From Lelliottia wanjuensis (lineage in GTDB: Bacteria; Pseudomonadota; Gammaproteobacteria; Enterobacterales; Enterobacteriaceae): a DNA stretch of 64,000 nucleotides. The translations under genes were made by a program, and so were the position numbers. Each line of letters begins with the position of its first letter. The stretch's first letter is position 1. Location: positions 17,959 through 81,958 of the forward strand of contig NZ_JASSOT010000060.1 in NCBI RefSeq assembly GCF_030238365.1, written 5' to 3'. The notes below the pieces were generated by a model. It had not been told where the DNA came from and searched no databases. It saw only the letters and a program-made list of their open reading frames with translations. This document shows positions 39,967 to 49,354 of the stretch, in pieces.

Positions 39967-40599
39967 TTAACGGGTTCCGTAGACCACGATAGTTTTACCG
40001 TGAGCGGAGATCAGGTTTTGATCTTCCAGCATTTTCAGGATACGACCTACGGTTTCGCGAGAACAGCCCACGATCTGACCAATTTCCTGACGGGTAATTT
40101 TAATTTGCATACCGTCCGGGTGGGTCATGGCGTCAGGTTGTTTCGCCAGGTTCAGCAGCGTCTGCGCGATGCGACCGGTGACGTCCAGGAAGGCGAGGTT
40201 GCCCACTTTCTCGGAAGTGACCTGCAGGCGGCGAGCCATCTGCGAAGAAAGGCGCATCAGGATGTCCGGGTTCACCTGGATCAGCTGACGGAATTTCTTG
40301 TAGGAGATCTCAGCGACTTCACACGCGGTTTTCGCACGCACCCAGGCGCTACGTTCCTGGCCTTCTTCAAACAGGCCCAGTTCACCGATGAAATCGCCCT
40401 GGTTCAGATAAGAAAGGATCATCTCTTTCCCTTCTTCATCTTTGATCAGCACTGCCACCGAGCCTTTGACGATGTAATACAACGTTTCCGCTTTTTCACC
40501 CTGGTGAATCAGCGTGCTCTTCGATGGGTACTTATGAATGTGGCAATGAGACAAGAACCATTCGAGAGTCGGGTCTGTTTGCGGTTTGCCAAGCACCAT
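39967..40599 (-). CDS. crp: cAMP receptor protein CRP
   Basis: Global regulator of carbon use, 210 residues. The cAMP-binding pocket is intact in [17 protein letters not shown] (Glu73, Arg83, Ser84 with Met counted) and the C-helix Thr/Ser in LQVTSEK. The helix-turn-helix is [20 protein letters not shown]. The C-helix reads LSSQMARR, where I recall LSAQ in E. coli, one Ala to Ser change at residue 119. It is divergent from yhfA. Confidence 0.99.
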   Translation of the reverse strand: MVLGKPQTDPTLEWFLSHCHIHKYPSKSTLIHQGEKAETLYYIVKGSVAVLIKDEEGKEMILSYLNQGDFIGELGLFEEGQERSAWVRAKTACEVAEISYKKFRQLIQVNPDILMRLSSQMARRLQVTSEKVGNLAFLDVTGRIAQTLLNLAKQPDAMTHPDGMQIKITRQEIGQIVGCSRETVGRILKMLEDQNLISAHGKTIVVYGTR

Positions 40600-40905
40600 G
40601 CGCTGTTATCCTCTGTTATAAGCTGTCTCAGAGTCAAAATCGCATCCTGACTCTGGGGTTGCAATCGAATTCTTACCCGTACCTGGGAAGTGGCTGTCGC
40701 ACTGTTCGCAGCCAGTAAAGTTTGATGTCCTCTGCATACATGTGTAACGTCAATGTATTACTGTAGCATCGAGACTGTTTTAGCATAGCTTTAGCCGCGT
40801 GTCTCCTGGTGTCTCGCTTCAGCATGATGCAGGTCGCCTTCCGTTGCGAGAATTGTAACGCACGCGTAATCTGTTCATAAAAATGCAACTTCGGAGTTAA
40901 TAAAA
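40600..40905. promoter_or_regulatory. Divergent crp / yhfA control region
   Basis: This 306-bp spacer holds no supported gene. On the minus strand GCTATGCTAAAACAGTCT (about 40776-40792) resembles the -10 region of E. coli crp, about 167-185 bp before the crp ATG, in keeping with the long crp leader known there. CRP is autoregulated in E. coli; I could not place the operators here with confidence. Confidence 0.5.
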
Positions 40906-41310
40906 ATGCAAGCGCGTGTGAAATGGGTTGAAGGTTTAACGTTCCTTGGCGAATCCGCTTCAGGGCACCAGATTTTGATGGACGGTAACTCCGGAGATAA
41001 AGCGCCAAGCCCGATGGAAGTGGTGCTGATGGCGGCTGGCGGCTGCAGCGCGATTGACGTGGTGTCGATTCTGCAAAAAGGCCGTCACGATGTGACCGAC
41101 TGCGAAGTGAAGCTGACCTCAGAGCGTCGCGAAGAAGCGCCGCGTCTGTTTACGCATATCAATCTGCATTTTATCGTCACCGGAAAAGAGCTGAAAGATG
41201 CCGCTGTGTCCCGCGCGGTGGATCTGTCTGCGGAGAAGTACTGCTCTGTGGCGCTGATGCTGGAAAAAGCGGTGAAGATTACCCATTCGTATGAAGTGAT
41301 TGACGCTTAA
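40906..41310 (+). CDS. yhfA: OsmC-like protein YhfA
   Basis: 134 residues of the OsmC/Ohr family. GGCSAIDVVSIL carries the first family cysteine and AEKYCSVALMLEK the second, the two redox Cys of the group. The family detoxifies organic peroxides; the substrate of YhfA itself is unproven. It is divergent from crp and followed by a REP pair. Confidence 0.92.
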   Translation: MQARVKWVEGLTFLGESASGHQILMDGNSGDKAPSPMEVVLMAAGGCSAIDVVSILQKGRHDVTDCEVKLTSERREEAPRLFTHINLHFIVTGKELKDAAVSRAVDLSAEKYCSVALMLEKAVKITHSYEVIDA

Positions 41311-41316
41311 AACAAA

Positions 41317-41390
41317 GCCCGGTGGCGCTACGCTTACCGGGCCTACAAAAGCATGAACGTAGGCCGGATAAGCGCAGCGCCATCCGGCAA
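41317..41390. repeat. BIME-type pair of REP elements between yhfA and prkB
   Basis: GCCCGGTGGCGCTACGCTTA-type (41317-41346) and GTAGGCCGGATAAGCGCAGC-type (41359-41390) units are inverted with a 12-bp spacer. They fill the convergent yhfA-prkB gap. Confidence 0.9.
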
Positions 41391-41396
41391 CAAACC

Positions 41397-42266
41397 TCAG
41401 GCGATCTTCTTGCCTTCCATCAGCCGTTGCACCAGCGGCATCATGATCAACTCCATCGCCAGCCCCATCTTCCCGCCCGGCACCACCAGCGTATTGATAT
41501 GAGAAATGAATGAGCCCTGCAGCATCGCCAGCAGCCACGGGTAATCAATGCCTTCCAGGTTACGGAAATGGATCACCACAAAGCTTTCATCTAGCGAAGG
41601 AATGGTTTTCGCCGCAAACGGGTTAGAGGTGTCGACTGTCGGAACGCGCTGGAAGTTGATGTGGGTGCGCGAGAACTGCGGCGTCAGGAAGTTGATGTAA
41701 TCCTCCATCGAACGCACCACCGAATCCATCACCGCTTCGCGCGAATGGCCGCGCTCGCTCATGTCGCGGGTCAGCTTTTGAATCCACTCCAGATTGACAA
41801 TCGGCACCACGCCGACCAGCAGATCCACGTGGCGCGCCACGTCATGCTGCGGCGTCACCACGCCGCCGTGCAATCCTTCGTAAAAAAGCACGTCAGTCGG
41901 CTCCGGCAGGGGCTGCCACGGAGTGAATGTGCCTGGCACCTGATTCCAGGGCACCGCTTCGTCGTAGGTGTGCAGGTATTTCCGCGACTGGCCTTTGCCC
42001 GTGTGGCCGTAGTCCTGAAAGGTTTGTTCCAGCAGGCCAAAGTCGTTGGCGTCTGGCCCGAAGTAGCTGATGTGCTTGCCTAAATCGCGGGCTTTGCGAA
42101 TAGCCATGTCCATTTCAGGACGGGTGAAGCGATGAAAGCTATCGCCCTCCACCTCGGCCGCGCGCAGGTTGAGCTGCGCGAAGATCTTGCGAAAAGCGAG
42201 GCTGGTGGTGGTGGTTCCCGCACCACTCGAACCCGTGACGGCAATAACCGGATGTCTGGCGGACAT
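41397..42266 (-). CDS. prkB: Phosphoribulokinase-like protein PrkB
   Basis: 289 residues. The nucleotide-binding loop GSSGAGTTTTS is a P-loop variant with Thr in place of the usual Lys-Ser/Thr order, at residues 13-23. GDSFHRFTRPEMD and YEGLHGGV fit the PRK fold. No Calvin cycle is expected in this organism, so the substrate is unknown. The start at 42266 (MSARHPVIAVTGS) is preferred over one ten codons upstream. Downstream of yheT-yheU on the same strand. Confidence 0.92.
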   Translation of the reverse strand: MSARHPVIAVTGSSGAGTTTTSLAFRKIFAQLNLRAAEVEGDSFHRFTRPEMDMAIRKARDLGKHISYFGPDANDFGLLEQTFQDYGHTGKGQSRKYLHTYDEAVPWNQVPGTFTPWQPLPEPTDVLFYEGLHGGVVTPQHDVARHVDLLVGVVPIVNLEWIQKLTRDMSERGHSREAVMDSVVRSMEDYINFLTPQFSRTHINFQRVPTVDTSNPFAAKTIPSLDESFVVIHFRNLEGIDYPWLLAMLQGSFISHINTLVVPGGKMGLAMELIMMPLVQRLMEGKKIA

Positions 42267-42296
42267 AGCAACTCCCTGAATGGAAAGATGGAACAA

Positions 42297-42515
42297 TCAA
42301 CCGCGAAACTGATTGCGCGGCATGATGTTGACCGTTTCGTGCAGTTCAGACCACACCAGCAACACCTCGCCGCTTTGTAGCTGCCGTTTTACATCGGCGA
42401 CCTTTTGTTCGAGCGAACGCTCATGTTCACCATAATCGGTGCCTTCGCGTAATACAAAGCTTTCAATCAGGCTATCCAGCGTTTCGGGAGCCAGATCCTG
42501 CCAGGGAATCATCAT
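42297..42515 (-). CDS. yheU: Small protein YheU (UPF0270 family)
   Basis: 72 residues beginning [20 protein letters not shown] and containing [13 protein letters not shown], the pattern of YheU/UPF0270. It overlaps yheT by 4 bp. It is usually in the yheT-yheU-prkB group; its function is not known. Confidence 0.93.
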   Translation of the reverse strand: MMIPWQDLAPETLDSLIESFVLREGTDYGEHERSLEQKVADVKRQLQSGEVLLVWSELHETVNIMPRNQFRG

Positions 42516-43534
42516 TTTACTCTCTCCAGAAAAGGGGTTAACCAGTCAGGGATGCGCGATTCCAGCCACATTTTCGGACGACGCAAGGTGCCGGTGATAA
42601 AGCCGACGTGGCCGCCGTGTTCCGTCAGTTGATACTGCACGTTCGCCGGCAGATGTTCCGGCGCGGGAATGGAGTGATGATCCATAAAGGGATCGTCCTT
42701 CGCATGGATGATCAGCGTCGGTTTGGTGATCTGGTTCAGCAGCGGCATGGCGCTACACTGACGATAGTAGTCGATCGCGTCGGCAAAGCCGTGGATCTTC
42801 GAGGTGATCATATCGTCAAACTCGCGCAGGCGACGCATTCGCTTCAGCTGTTGCAGGCTGATCGGCAGGGTATCCGGATAGGCCTTCAGCTTACGCGCGG
42901 CGTTGGCTTTGAGCAGGTTCAGCAGGTAGCGCTGATAGACCCGCGAAAAGCCCTTTTCCATATGATAGCTGCACTGCTCGAGCATAAAGGGGGCGGAGAC
43001 GATCACCGCCGCATCCAGTGGAACCGTGTCGCTCTCTTTGGCCAGCAGGCAGGCGAGCATGTTTCCGCCGAGGGAATAGCCGACGGCGGCAGTCGGCACG
43101 CTGCCGTAGCTGTTCTTCAGCCAGTGTAAAAACCAGGTGCCATCTTCGGTTTCGCCGGAGTGATAAATACGCTCCCGGCGGTTCGGCTCGCCGCTACAGC
43201 CGCGAAAATGCATCACCACGCCGAGCCAGCCGCGTTCTTTCGCCGCGTGGATCAGGCCGTGGGCATAGGGGCTGTGCAGGCTCCCTTCCAGACCATGAAA
43301 TACCACCAGGCGCGGTTTGTGCCTGGCCTGCTCGGGATCTTCGCTCCAGGCTAAATCCACGAAATCACCGTCCGGCAGGTCAAGGCGCTGCCAGTGCGGC
43401 GTAAACTGCAGTTTTCGACGCAAGATCCTCGGCAGCATGGTCTGCAGGTGCGGGTTTGCCACACCCCGCATGGGCACGAAGTCTGCGCTCTCAGCGCCAG
43501 CGATCTCGAAATCTGATGGAATAATTTGGGTCAT
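42512..43534 (-). CDS. yheT: Alpha/beta hydrolase YheT
   Basis: 340 residues. The nucleophile elbow is GYSLGGN (GxSxGG), with the acid in [13 protein letters not shown] and a C-terminal His in [28 protein letters not shown] forms the oxyanion strand region. It resembles the YheT/ABHD esterases; the substrate is unknown. Before the mdc island it would be next to yheS in E. coli. Confidence 0.93.
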   Translation of the reverse strand: MTQIIPSDFEIAGAESADFVPMRGVANPHLQTMLPRILRRKLQFTPHWQRLDLPDGDFVDLAWSEDPEQARHKPRLVVFHGLEGSLHSPYAHGLIHAAKERGWLGVVMHFRGCSGEPNRRERIYHSGETEDGTWFLHWLKNSYGSVPTAAVGYSLGGNMLACLLAKESDTVPLDAAVIVSAPFMLEQCSYHMEKGFSRVYQRYLLNLLKANAARKLKAYPDTLPISLQQLKRMRRLREFDDMITSKIHGFADAIDYYRQCSAMPLLNQITKPTLIIHAKDDPFMDHHSIPAPEHLPANVQYQLTEHGGHVGFITGTLRRPKMWLESRIPDWLTPFLERVK

Positions 43535-43812
43535 AACGATGCGATATTAATTCTTGTCAGTCATTACTATACCTTCCGAATTGTACCCTGTTTATAAAAA
43601 CGAGGGGCGTTTACCTCCGATTCAGCCATTTCTGCCACCTCTGCCATTTTTTCACCCGTCGCGAACTGATCTCGATCACAAATCTTTACCTCGATTATTA
43701 CTCTCAGGCTAATGATTCCGCTCTACGCTTAATTGATGCCTTTCTCACCAGAGCGCACACTTTGTTCAGCGTTAAGCAAATCAGAATGATGTGCTGAATC
43801 AGGAGGTTAATA
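43535..43812. promoter_or_regulatory. Promoter/operator region of the mdc operon
   Basis: 278 bp separate divergent yheT and mdcA. Features seen: a CRP-like site ACTGATCTCGATCACA (43665-43680, 8 of 10 consensus bases); a weak -35/-10 pair TTTACC/GCTAAT spaced 17 bp (43685-43713); and a dyad TTCAGC-N22-GCTGAA (43765-43798) just before the Shine-Dalgarno AGGAGG (43801-43806). The dyad is a candidate for MdcR binding or an RNA stem; none of these was tested. Confidence 0.4.
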
Positions 43813-45468
43813 ATGTTATCTGGGCAAACACCCGCCCGGGTCTGGAACACGCGACGCACCGAAAAAGCGCGCCGCCTGGCTTCCGTCCCGGTGCAAGGCA
43901 AGGTTCTGCCGACCGACGATCTCGTCGCCATGCTGGAAAAACTGATTGCTCCGGGCGACAAAGTCGTCCTTGAAGGCAACAACCAAAAGCAGGCCGATTT
44001 TCTGTCCCGCTCACTCGCTGAAGTGAACCCGCAAATCGTGCACGACCTGCATATGATCATGCCGAGCGTCGGTCGCAGCGAACATCTCGATATCTTTGAA
44101 AAGGGCATCGCCCGCAAGCTCGATTTCTCTTTCTCCGGCACCCAGAGCCTGCGTATTTCGCAGCTGCTGGAAGACGGCCAGCTCGAAATCGGCGCCATCC
44201 ACACCTACATCGAGCTTTACTCCCGTCTGTACGTCGATCTTTCGCCGAACGTGGCGCTGATTGCCGGGTTTAAAGCCGACCGCAAAGGCAACCTCTATAC
44301 CGGCGCGAGCACCGAAGACACCCCGGCGCTGGTCGAAGCCGCGGCGTTCCACGACGGGATCGTCATCGCCCAGGTGAATGAGCTGGTGGACGACGAATGC
44401 GATCTGCCGCGCGTGGATATTCCGGGCTCGTGGATTGATTACGTGGTTGTCGCCGACAAACCGTTCTTCATCGAACCCCTCTTTACCCGCGACCCGCGCC
44501 TCATCAAGCAAGAACACATCCTGATGGCGATGATGGCGATCAAAGGTATCTACGCGGAACACCAGGTGCAGTCCCTGAACCACGGCATCGGCTTTAACAC
44601 CGCGGCGATTGAGTTGCTGCTGCCGACCTACGGCGAACAGCTCGGCCTGAAAGGCAAAATCTGTAAACACTGGACCCTGAACCCACACCCGACGCTGATC
44701 CCGGCGATTGAAAGCGGCTGGGTGGAGAGCGTGCACTGCTTCGGCGGCGAACTGGGGATGGAAGAGTACATCCGCGCCCGCCCGGACGTGTTCTTCACCG
44801 GTGCCGACGGCTCGATGCGCTCTAACCGCGCCTTCTGCCAGCTGGCAGGCCAGTACGCGGTGGATATGTTTATCGGTTCGACGCTGCAGGTGGATGGCTA
44901 CGCCAACTCCTCAACCGTGACCCGCGGTCGTCTGTCGGGCTTCGGCGGCGCGCCAAACATGGGCCACGATCCGCACGGTCGTCGTCATGCTACGCCTGCG
45001 TGGCTGAACATGATTACCGAACCGGACCCGATGCAGCGCGGTAAAAAGCTGGTGGTGCAGATGGTCGAAACCTTCCAGGCGGGCGTGAAACCGACCTTCG
45101 TGGAAAAACTCGACGCCGTTGAAGTGGCGAAAGCCTCCGGCATGCCGCTGGCACCGGTGATGATCTACGGGGATGACGTGACCCACGTTCTGACCGAAGA
45201 GGGGATTGCCTACCTCTATCGCGCCGAAAATCTCGAAGAGCGCCGCGCGATGGTCGCCGCCGTCGCCGGGATCACCGACATCGGCCTGGGCGTGGACGCC
45301 AAACGCGTCGCCGCACTGCGCCAGAGTGGCAAAGTGGTCTACCCGGAAGATATGGGCATTCGCCGTACCGACGCGACCCGCTCGCTGCTGGCAGCCGGCA
45401 GTGTGGCTGACCTCGTGGAATGGTCTGGCGGTCTCTACAACCCACCTGCGAAATTCCGGAGCTGGTAA
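43813..45468 (+). CDS. mdcA: Malonate decarboxylase alpha subunit (acetyl-S-ACP:malonate ACP transferase)
   Basis: 551 residues, the same length as Klebsiella MdcA. A CoA-transferase-like protein that loads malonate onto the MdcC carrier by exchanging it for acetate. LEGNNQKQADFLSRSLAEVN and FGGAPNMGHDPHGRRHATPA are characteristic. It begins the mdcABCDEFGH operon, preceded by AGGAGG. The stop TAA shares one base with the mdcB start (TAATG). Confidence 0.97.
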   Translation: MLSGQTPARVWNTRRTEKARRLASVPVQGKVLPTDDLVAMLEKLIAPGDKVVLEGNNQKQADFLSRSLAEVNPQIVHDLHMIMPSVGRSEHLDIFEKGIARKLDFSFSGTQSLRISQLLEDGQLEIGAIHTYIELYSRLYVDLSPNVALIAGFKADRKGNLYTGASTEDTPALVEAAAFHDGIVIAQVNELVDDECDLPRVDIPGSWIDYVVVADKPFFIEPLFTRDPRLIKQEHILMAMMAIKGIYAEHQVQSLNHGIGFNTAAIELLLPTYGEQLGLKGKICKHWTLNPHPTLIPAIESGWVESVHCFGGELGMEEYIRARPDVFFTGADGSMRSNRAFCQLAGQYAVDMFIGSTLQVDGYANSSTVTRGRLSGFGGAPNMGHDPHGRRHATPAWLNMITEPDPMQRGKKLVVQMVETFQAGVKPTFVEKLDAVEVAKASGMPLAPVMIYGDDVTHVLTEEGIAYLYRAENLEERRAMVAAVAGITDIGLGVDAKRVAALRQSGKVVYPEDMGIRRTDATRSLLAAGSVADLVEWSGGLYNPPAKFRSW

Positions 45469-46325
45469 TGAAACTTCTGCCCCAGATTCAGGTTGAAGGC
45501 GGTGCCGAATGGCTGGCGCGAACCGCCACGCAGTGTCTGATTGACGAAGCACGATTAAGCCCGAAACCCGGTCTGGTGGACAGTCGGGGGAACGGCGCAC
45601 ACCTGGACCTCACGCTTGCATTAATGGAGCGGTCCGCGCACAGCCTGACCCCTACGTTTCAGGCGCTGGCGCAGCAAAGCTGGCAGCGTCCGGCGGACAT
45701 TGCGCTCAGACAAACCATCGGGCGGCTGGGTCGCGAAGGCGAGCAGCAGATGATGGCCGCCACCGGCGGAGTCAATACCCATCGTGGCGCGATCTGGGCG
45801 CTCGGACTGCTGGTCAGCGCGATAGCGATGCTCGGCGGCGACGCCAAACCGCAGACCGTCGCCATGCGGGCTGCGGAGCTGGCAAAGCTGCCGGATGACG
45901 CAGCACCGAAAGTGTTCAGCAAAGGGCTTCGCGCCACGCACCGCTATCGCGTGCCGGGGGCGCGTGAAGAGGCGCAGCAGGCGTTCCCGCATATTTTGCA
46001 GCGGGCGCTGCCCCAGCTTCGTCTCAGTCGCCTGAACGGCAGCAGCGAAACGCATTCAAGGCTCGATGCGCTGATGGCGATCATGACCTCGCTCACCGAC
46101 ACCTGCGTGCTGTCCCGCGCCGGAATGGAAGGGCTGGAGACCATGCAGGACGGGGCTCGCGCCGTGCTGAACGCGGGTGGAACCGCTGCGCCAGAAGGCC
46201 AGCGTGCCCTAGAGCTGCTCGACCGCCAGATGCTGGCGCTCAATGCCTCACCGGGTGGTGCCGCCGATCTGCTCGCCGCCACGCTGTTCCTCGACCGCGT
46301 CGAGACGCCTTATTCAAAGCATTAA
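45468..46325 (+). CDS. mdcB: Triphosphoribosyl-dephospho-CoA synthase MdcB
   Basis: 285 residues of the CitG/MdcB family. It makes the 2'-(5''-triphosphoribosyl)-3'-dephospho-CoA precursor from ATP and dephospho-CoA for the MdcC prosthetic group. LSPKPGLVDSRGNGAHLDLT and GGVNTHRGAIWALGLLVSA are the family signatures (NTHRG). Starts within the mdcA stop codon; mdcC follows 9 bp later. Confidence 0.96.
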   Translation: MKLLPQIQVEGGAEWLARTATQCLIDEARLSPKPGLVDSRGNGAHLDLTLALMERSAHSLTPTFQALAQQSWQRPADIALRQTIGRLGREGEQQMMAATGGVNTHRGAIWALGLLVSAIAMLGGDAKPQTVAMRAAELAKLPDDAAPKVFSKGLRATHRYRVPGAREEAQQAFPHILQRALPQLRLSRLNGSSETHSRLDALMAIMTSLTDTCVLSRAGMEGLETMQDGARAVLNAGGTAAPEGQRALELLDRQMLALNASPGGAADLLAATLFLDRVETPYSKH

Positions 46326-46334
46326 GAGGATGTT

Positions 46335-46634
46335 ATGGAAAAAATCACATTAACCGTGCCAGCCAGCCGCGTATTGAGCGGCAGGGCGCTGGCAGGGGTT
46401 GTCGGTTCCGGGGATATGGAGGTGTTATTCACCGCCGACCCGAGCCAGACCTTAACCATCAATATCACCACGTCCGTCGACAACAGCCGTGGTCGCTGGG
46501 AAGCGCTGTTCAACCGTCTGCAAACCGTGAGCAGCCTGCCTGCCGGTACGCTGACCATTCACGACTTTGGCGCAACCCCGGGCGTGGCCCGTATTCGTAT
46601 CGAACAGGTATTTGAAGAGGTGAGCCATGCGTGA
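46335..46634 (+). CDS. mdcC: Malonate decarboxylase acyl carrier protein (delta subunit)
   Basis: 99-residue carrier. The prosthetic group is attached to Ser25, the serine known in Klebsiella MdcC, visible here in AGVVGSGDMEV (residues 20-30). The short protein carries acetyl or malonyl groups among the other subunits. The stop overlaps the mdcD start by 8 bp. Confidence 0.96.
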   Translation: MEKITLTVPASRVLSGRALAGVVGSGDMEVLFTADPSQTLTINITTSVDNSRGRWEALFNRLQTVSSLPAGTLTIHDFGATPGVARIRIEQVFEEVSHA

Positions 46635-47460
46635 CGATCGCAGTTTTATCGAATTGAAAGCGCGCCAGCGTGCTCACGCTCTGCTGGACGACGGCAGCTA
46701 CCGCGAACTGCTGGACCCGTTTGAGGGCATCACCTCCCCGTGGCTCGGCGCACAGGGGATCGTCCCGCAGGCAGACGACGGCATGGTGGTCGCGAAAGGG
46801 ACTATCAACGGTCAGCCTGCGGTGGTGGTGGCGATTGAAGGCGCGTTCCAGGGCGGCAGCATGGGCGAAGTCTCAGGGGCCAAAATGGCGGCGGCGCTGG
46901 AGCTGGCGGCAGAAGATAACCGCAACGGCATTCCGACGCAGGCCGTCCTGTGCCTCGAAACCGGCGGCGTGCGCCTGCAGGAAGCTAACCTTGGGCTGGC
47001 GGCGATTGCCGATATTCACGCGGCGATTGTCGATTTACGCCGCTATACCCCAGTCGTTGGGATTGTCGCCGGGACCGTCGGCTGCTTCGGCGGGATGTCG
47101 ATCGCCGCCGCGCTGTGTAGCTATCTGATTGTTACCCGCGAAGCGCGTCTCGGCCTGAATGGCCCGCAGGTGATCGAGCAGGAAGCCGGGATTGACGAGT
47201 ACGACTCCCGCGACCGTCCGTTTATCTGGAGTATGACCGGCGGCGAAATCCGCTACGAAAGTGGTCTGGTGGATGCGCTGGTGGGCGATGGCGTCAACGC
47301 AGTGAAAAAGGCGATGAACGACGTGCTGGCTAAAGGCGTTCCGGCAAAACATCGCACCGATAACTACGACGACTATCTGACTCGTCTGAGCCACTTCGAT
47401 ACCCGCAAACAGGCGGATACCGAACAGATCCACGCCCTTTTTGCCCGGGAGGTGAAATGA
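46627..47460 (+). CDS. mdcD: Malonate decarboxylase beta subunit
   Basis: 277 residues of the carboxyltransferase (crotonase) fold. QPAVVVAIEGAFQGGSMGEV and VGIVAGTVGCFGGMSIAAAL mark the two active-site loops. With MdcE it decarboxylates malonyl-S-ACP to acetyl-S-ACP and CO2. It overlaps mdcC by 8 bp and mdcE by 4 bp, indicating translational coupling. Confidence 0.97.
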   Translation: MRDDRSFIELKARQRAHALLDDGSYRELLDPFEGITSPWLGAQGIVPQADDGMVVAKGTINGQPAVVVAIEGAFQGGSMGEVSGAKMAAALELAAEDNRNGIPTQAVLCLETGGVRLQEANLGLAAIADIHAAIVDLRRYTPVVGIVAGTVGCFGGMSIAAALCSYLIVTREARLGLNGPQVIEQEAGIDEYDSRDRPFIWSMTGGEIRYESGLVDALVGDGVNAVKKAMNDVLAKGVPAKHRTDNYDDYLTRLSHFDTRKQADTEQIHALFAREVK

Positions 47461-48260
47461 TGACTAACTCAATCAGCCGCGGCGAACTCTGGCTGCAAAC
47501 CCTCGCCCCGAATGCTCAGCGCTTGCCAGGCTTATGCCCGTCCGTGCAGGCGGCAGATGGCGAACTTAACGGTGAAAGCGTGCGTTTTGTCGCCGTGGTG
47601 CCGGATGCGAATAACCATTTCCCGCGCGCTGCGCAGGGTGAAGTGGGGCTGCTGGAGGGCTGGACGCTGGCGAAAGTGGTCAGCGAAACCATCGCGGCGG
47701 ACGCCGATAAAGCTGTTAAACGCCCGATTGTGGCGGTGATTGACGTGCCGAGTCAGGCGTATGGCCGTCGCGAAGAGGCGTTCGGGATCCACCAGGCGCT
47801 GGCCGGTGCCGCTGCAGCCTATGCCAATGCGCGTCTGGCCGGTCATCCGGTGATTGGCCTGATCGTCGGCAAAGCGATGTCCGGCGCGTTCCTCGCTCAC
47901 GGCTACCAGGCGAACCGCCTGATCGCTTTTAACGACAAGGGCGTGTTGATTCATGCGATGGGCAAAGAGTCCGCCGCGCGTATCACCCTGCGCACCGTCG
48001 AGGCGCTGGAAAAACTGGCGGCGACCATCCCGCCAATGGCGTATGACATCAGTAACTACGCCACCCTGGGGCTGCTGGCCGATCTGCTGGATATCAGCAA
48101 CCCGGACGCCCCTTCCGACACCGATCTGGCGCAGGTGAAATCCACCCTGCAACAGGCCATCAACGACGCGCGTCAGGACACCACGCTGAAAAGCCGTTTG
48201 GGTGCTGACAACCGCCGCAGCTCTGCTCTGGTACGCGAACGTATGCGAGCAAGCTGGTAA
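47457..48260 (+). CDS. mdcE: Malonate decarboxylase gamma subunit
   Basis: 267 residues. The decarboxylase partner of MdcD, recognised by VAVIDVPSQAYGRREEAFGI and GKAMSGAFLAHGYQANRLIA. Two ATGs, ATGATG at 47457 and 47460, are both available. A large hairpin (48280-48329) separates it from mdcF, so the transporter gene may be expressed at a different level. Confidence 0.96.
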   Translation: MMTNSISRGELWLQTLAPNAQRLPGLCPSVQAADGELNGESVRFVAVVPDANNHFPRAAQGEVGLLEGWTLAKVVSETIAADADKAVKRPIVAVIDVPSQAYGRREEAFGIHQALAGAAAAYANARLAGHPVIGLIVGKAMSGAFLAHGYQANRLIAFNDKGVLIHAMGKESAARITLRTVEALEKLAATIPPMAYDISNYATLGLLADLLDISNPDAPSDTDLAQVKSTLQQAINDARQDTTLKSRLGADNRRSSALVRERMRASW

Positions 48261-48279
48261 TCAGAAAAAAGTCCTGCCA

Positions 48280-48329
48280 GATGCAGGCCCCGTGGGCGCA
48301 CTCGCTGCGCCTGCGCGGGAACCTGCATC
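48280..48329. repeat. Large hairpin between mdcE and mdcF
   Basis: An outer stem GATGCAGG/CCTGCATC (8 bp, 48280-48287 and 48322-48329) continues inward with CCCCG and CGGG plus GCGC pairings (GTGGGCGCACTCGCTGCGCC). It is GC-rich, in the 132-bp mdcE-mdcF gap, without an obvious U-run. It might act as a partial terminator or an mRNA-stability element within the mdc operon. Confidence 0.7.
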
Positions 48330-48392
48330 CTGAAAATAATAATCATCGCGCCAGTGCTATTTCTTTTTAAATGACAGGTTTACAGGTGATTT

Positions 48393-49352
48393 ATGACTTA
48401 TGTAATTGTTCATGCTCTTGCTCCGATTTTTGTCATCATGCTGCTGGGATTCTGGGCCGGTAAGGCCAAAATGGTCGACAACAAAAATGTCTCCCTGCTG
48501 AATATCTTCGTGATGGATTTTGCGCTGCCCGCCGCGCTGTTCAGCGCGACCGTACAAACGCCGTGGACCGGCATTCTCGCTCAGTCACCGCTGATTCTGG
48601 TGCTGACTCTGGCGATGTGGATCACCTATGCGGCAATCTACTTCCTTGCCACCAACGTCTTTAAAAAATCCCCGCAGGATGCCGCCGTGCTGACCCTGAC
48701 GGTGGCACTGCCGAACTATGCGGCGCTCGGTCTGCCCATTTTGGGCAGCGTGTTGGGTGAAGGTTCGGCGACGTCGCTCTCTGTGGCGGTCTCCATCGCC
48801 TGTGGTTCCGTGCTGATGACCCCGTTCTGCCTGCTGATTCTGGAGCGTGAAAAAGCGCGTGCCGAAGGGAATACCAGCGGTTCGACGCTGGCGATGCTGC
48901 CGGTGCTGATGTGGCGCTCCATCAAAAAACCGATCGTGATGGGCCCGCTGCTGGGGGTGATTCTGTCGGCTATCGGCATCAAAATGCCGGAACTGGTTCT
49001 CGCGGCCATCAAACCGCTTGGCCTGGCGGCGACCGCGGCGGCGCTGTTCCTGACAGGGGTGATCCTCTCTGCGCGTAAACTGCAGATCAACACCATGGTC
49101 ATCACCTCTACCATTGCCAAGCTGCTGATTCAGCCGGCGATTGCCTGGGGTCTGGTGCTGATTTTCGGCCTGCACGGCAGCGTGGCGATCACCGCGATCC
49201 TGATGATTGCACTCTCCGCCGGTTTCTTCGGCGTGGTGTTCGGCAACCGATTTGGCGTGCAGTCCCCTGATGCAGAAGCGGTGCTGCTGTTGAGCTCGGT
49301 CCTGTGTATCCTGTCGCTACCGCTGTTTATCTCGCTGACTTCAGGAATGTAA
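48393..49352 (+). CDS. mdcF: Malonate transporter MdcF (auxin efflux carrier family)
   Basis: 319-residue inner-membrane protein with about ten hydrophobic helices and the AEC-family pattern. It starts MTYVIVHALAPIFVIMLLGF and includes LPNYAALGLPILGSVLGEG. In Klebsiella the gene belongs to the mdc cluster and is taken to be the malonate carrier. No MdcL/MdcM-type transporter is present here. Confidence 0.92.
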   Translation: MTYVIVHALAPIFVIMLLGFWAGKAKMVDNKNVSLLNIFVMDFALPAALFSATVQTPWTGILAQSPLILVLTLAMWITYAAIYFLATNVFKKSPQDAAVLTLTVALPNYAALGLPILGSVLGEGSATSLSVAVSIACGSVLMTPFCLLILEREKARAEGNTSGSTLAMLPVLMWRSIKKPIVMGPLLGVILSAIGIKMPELVLAAIKPLGLAATAAALFLTGVILSARKLQINTMVITSTIAKLLIQPAIAWGLVLIFGLHGSVAITAILMIALSAGFFGVVFGNRFGVQSPDAEAVLLLSSVLCILSLPLFISLTSGM

Positions 49353-49354
49353 TC

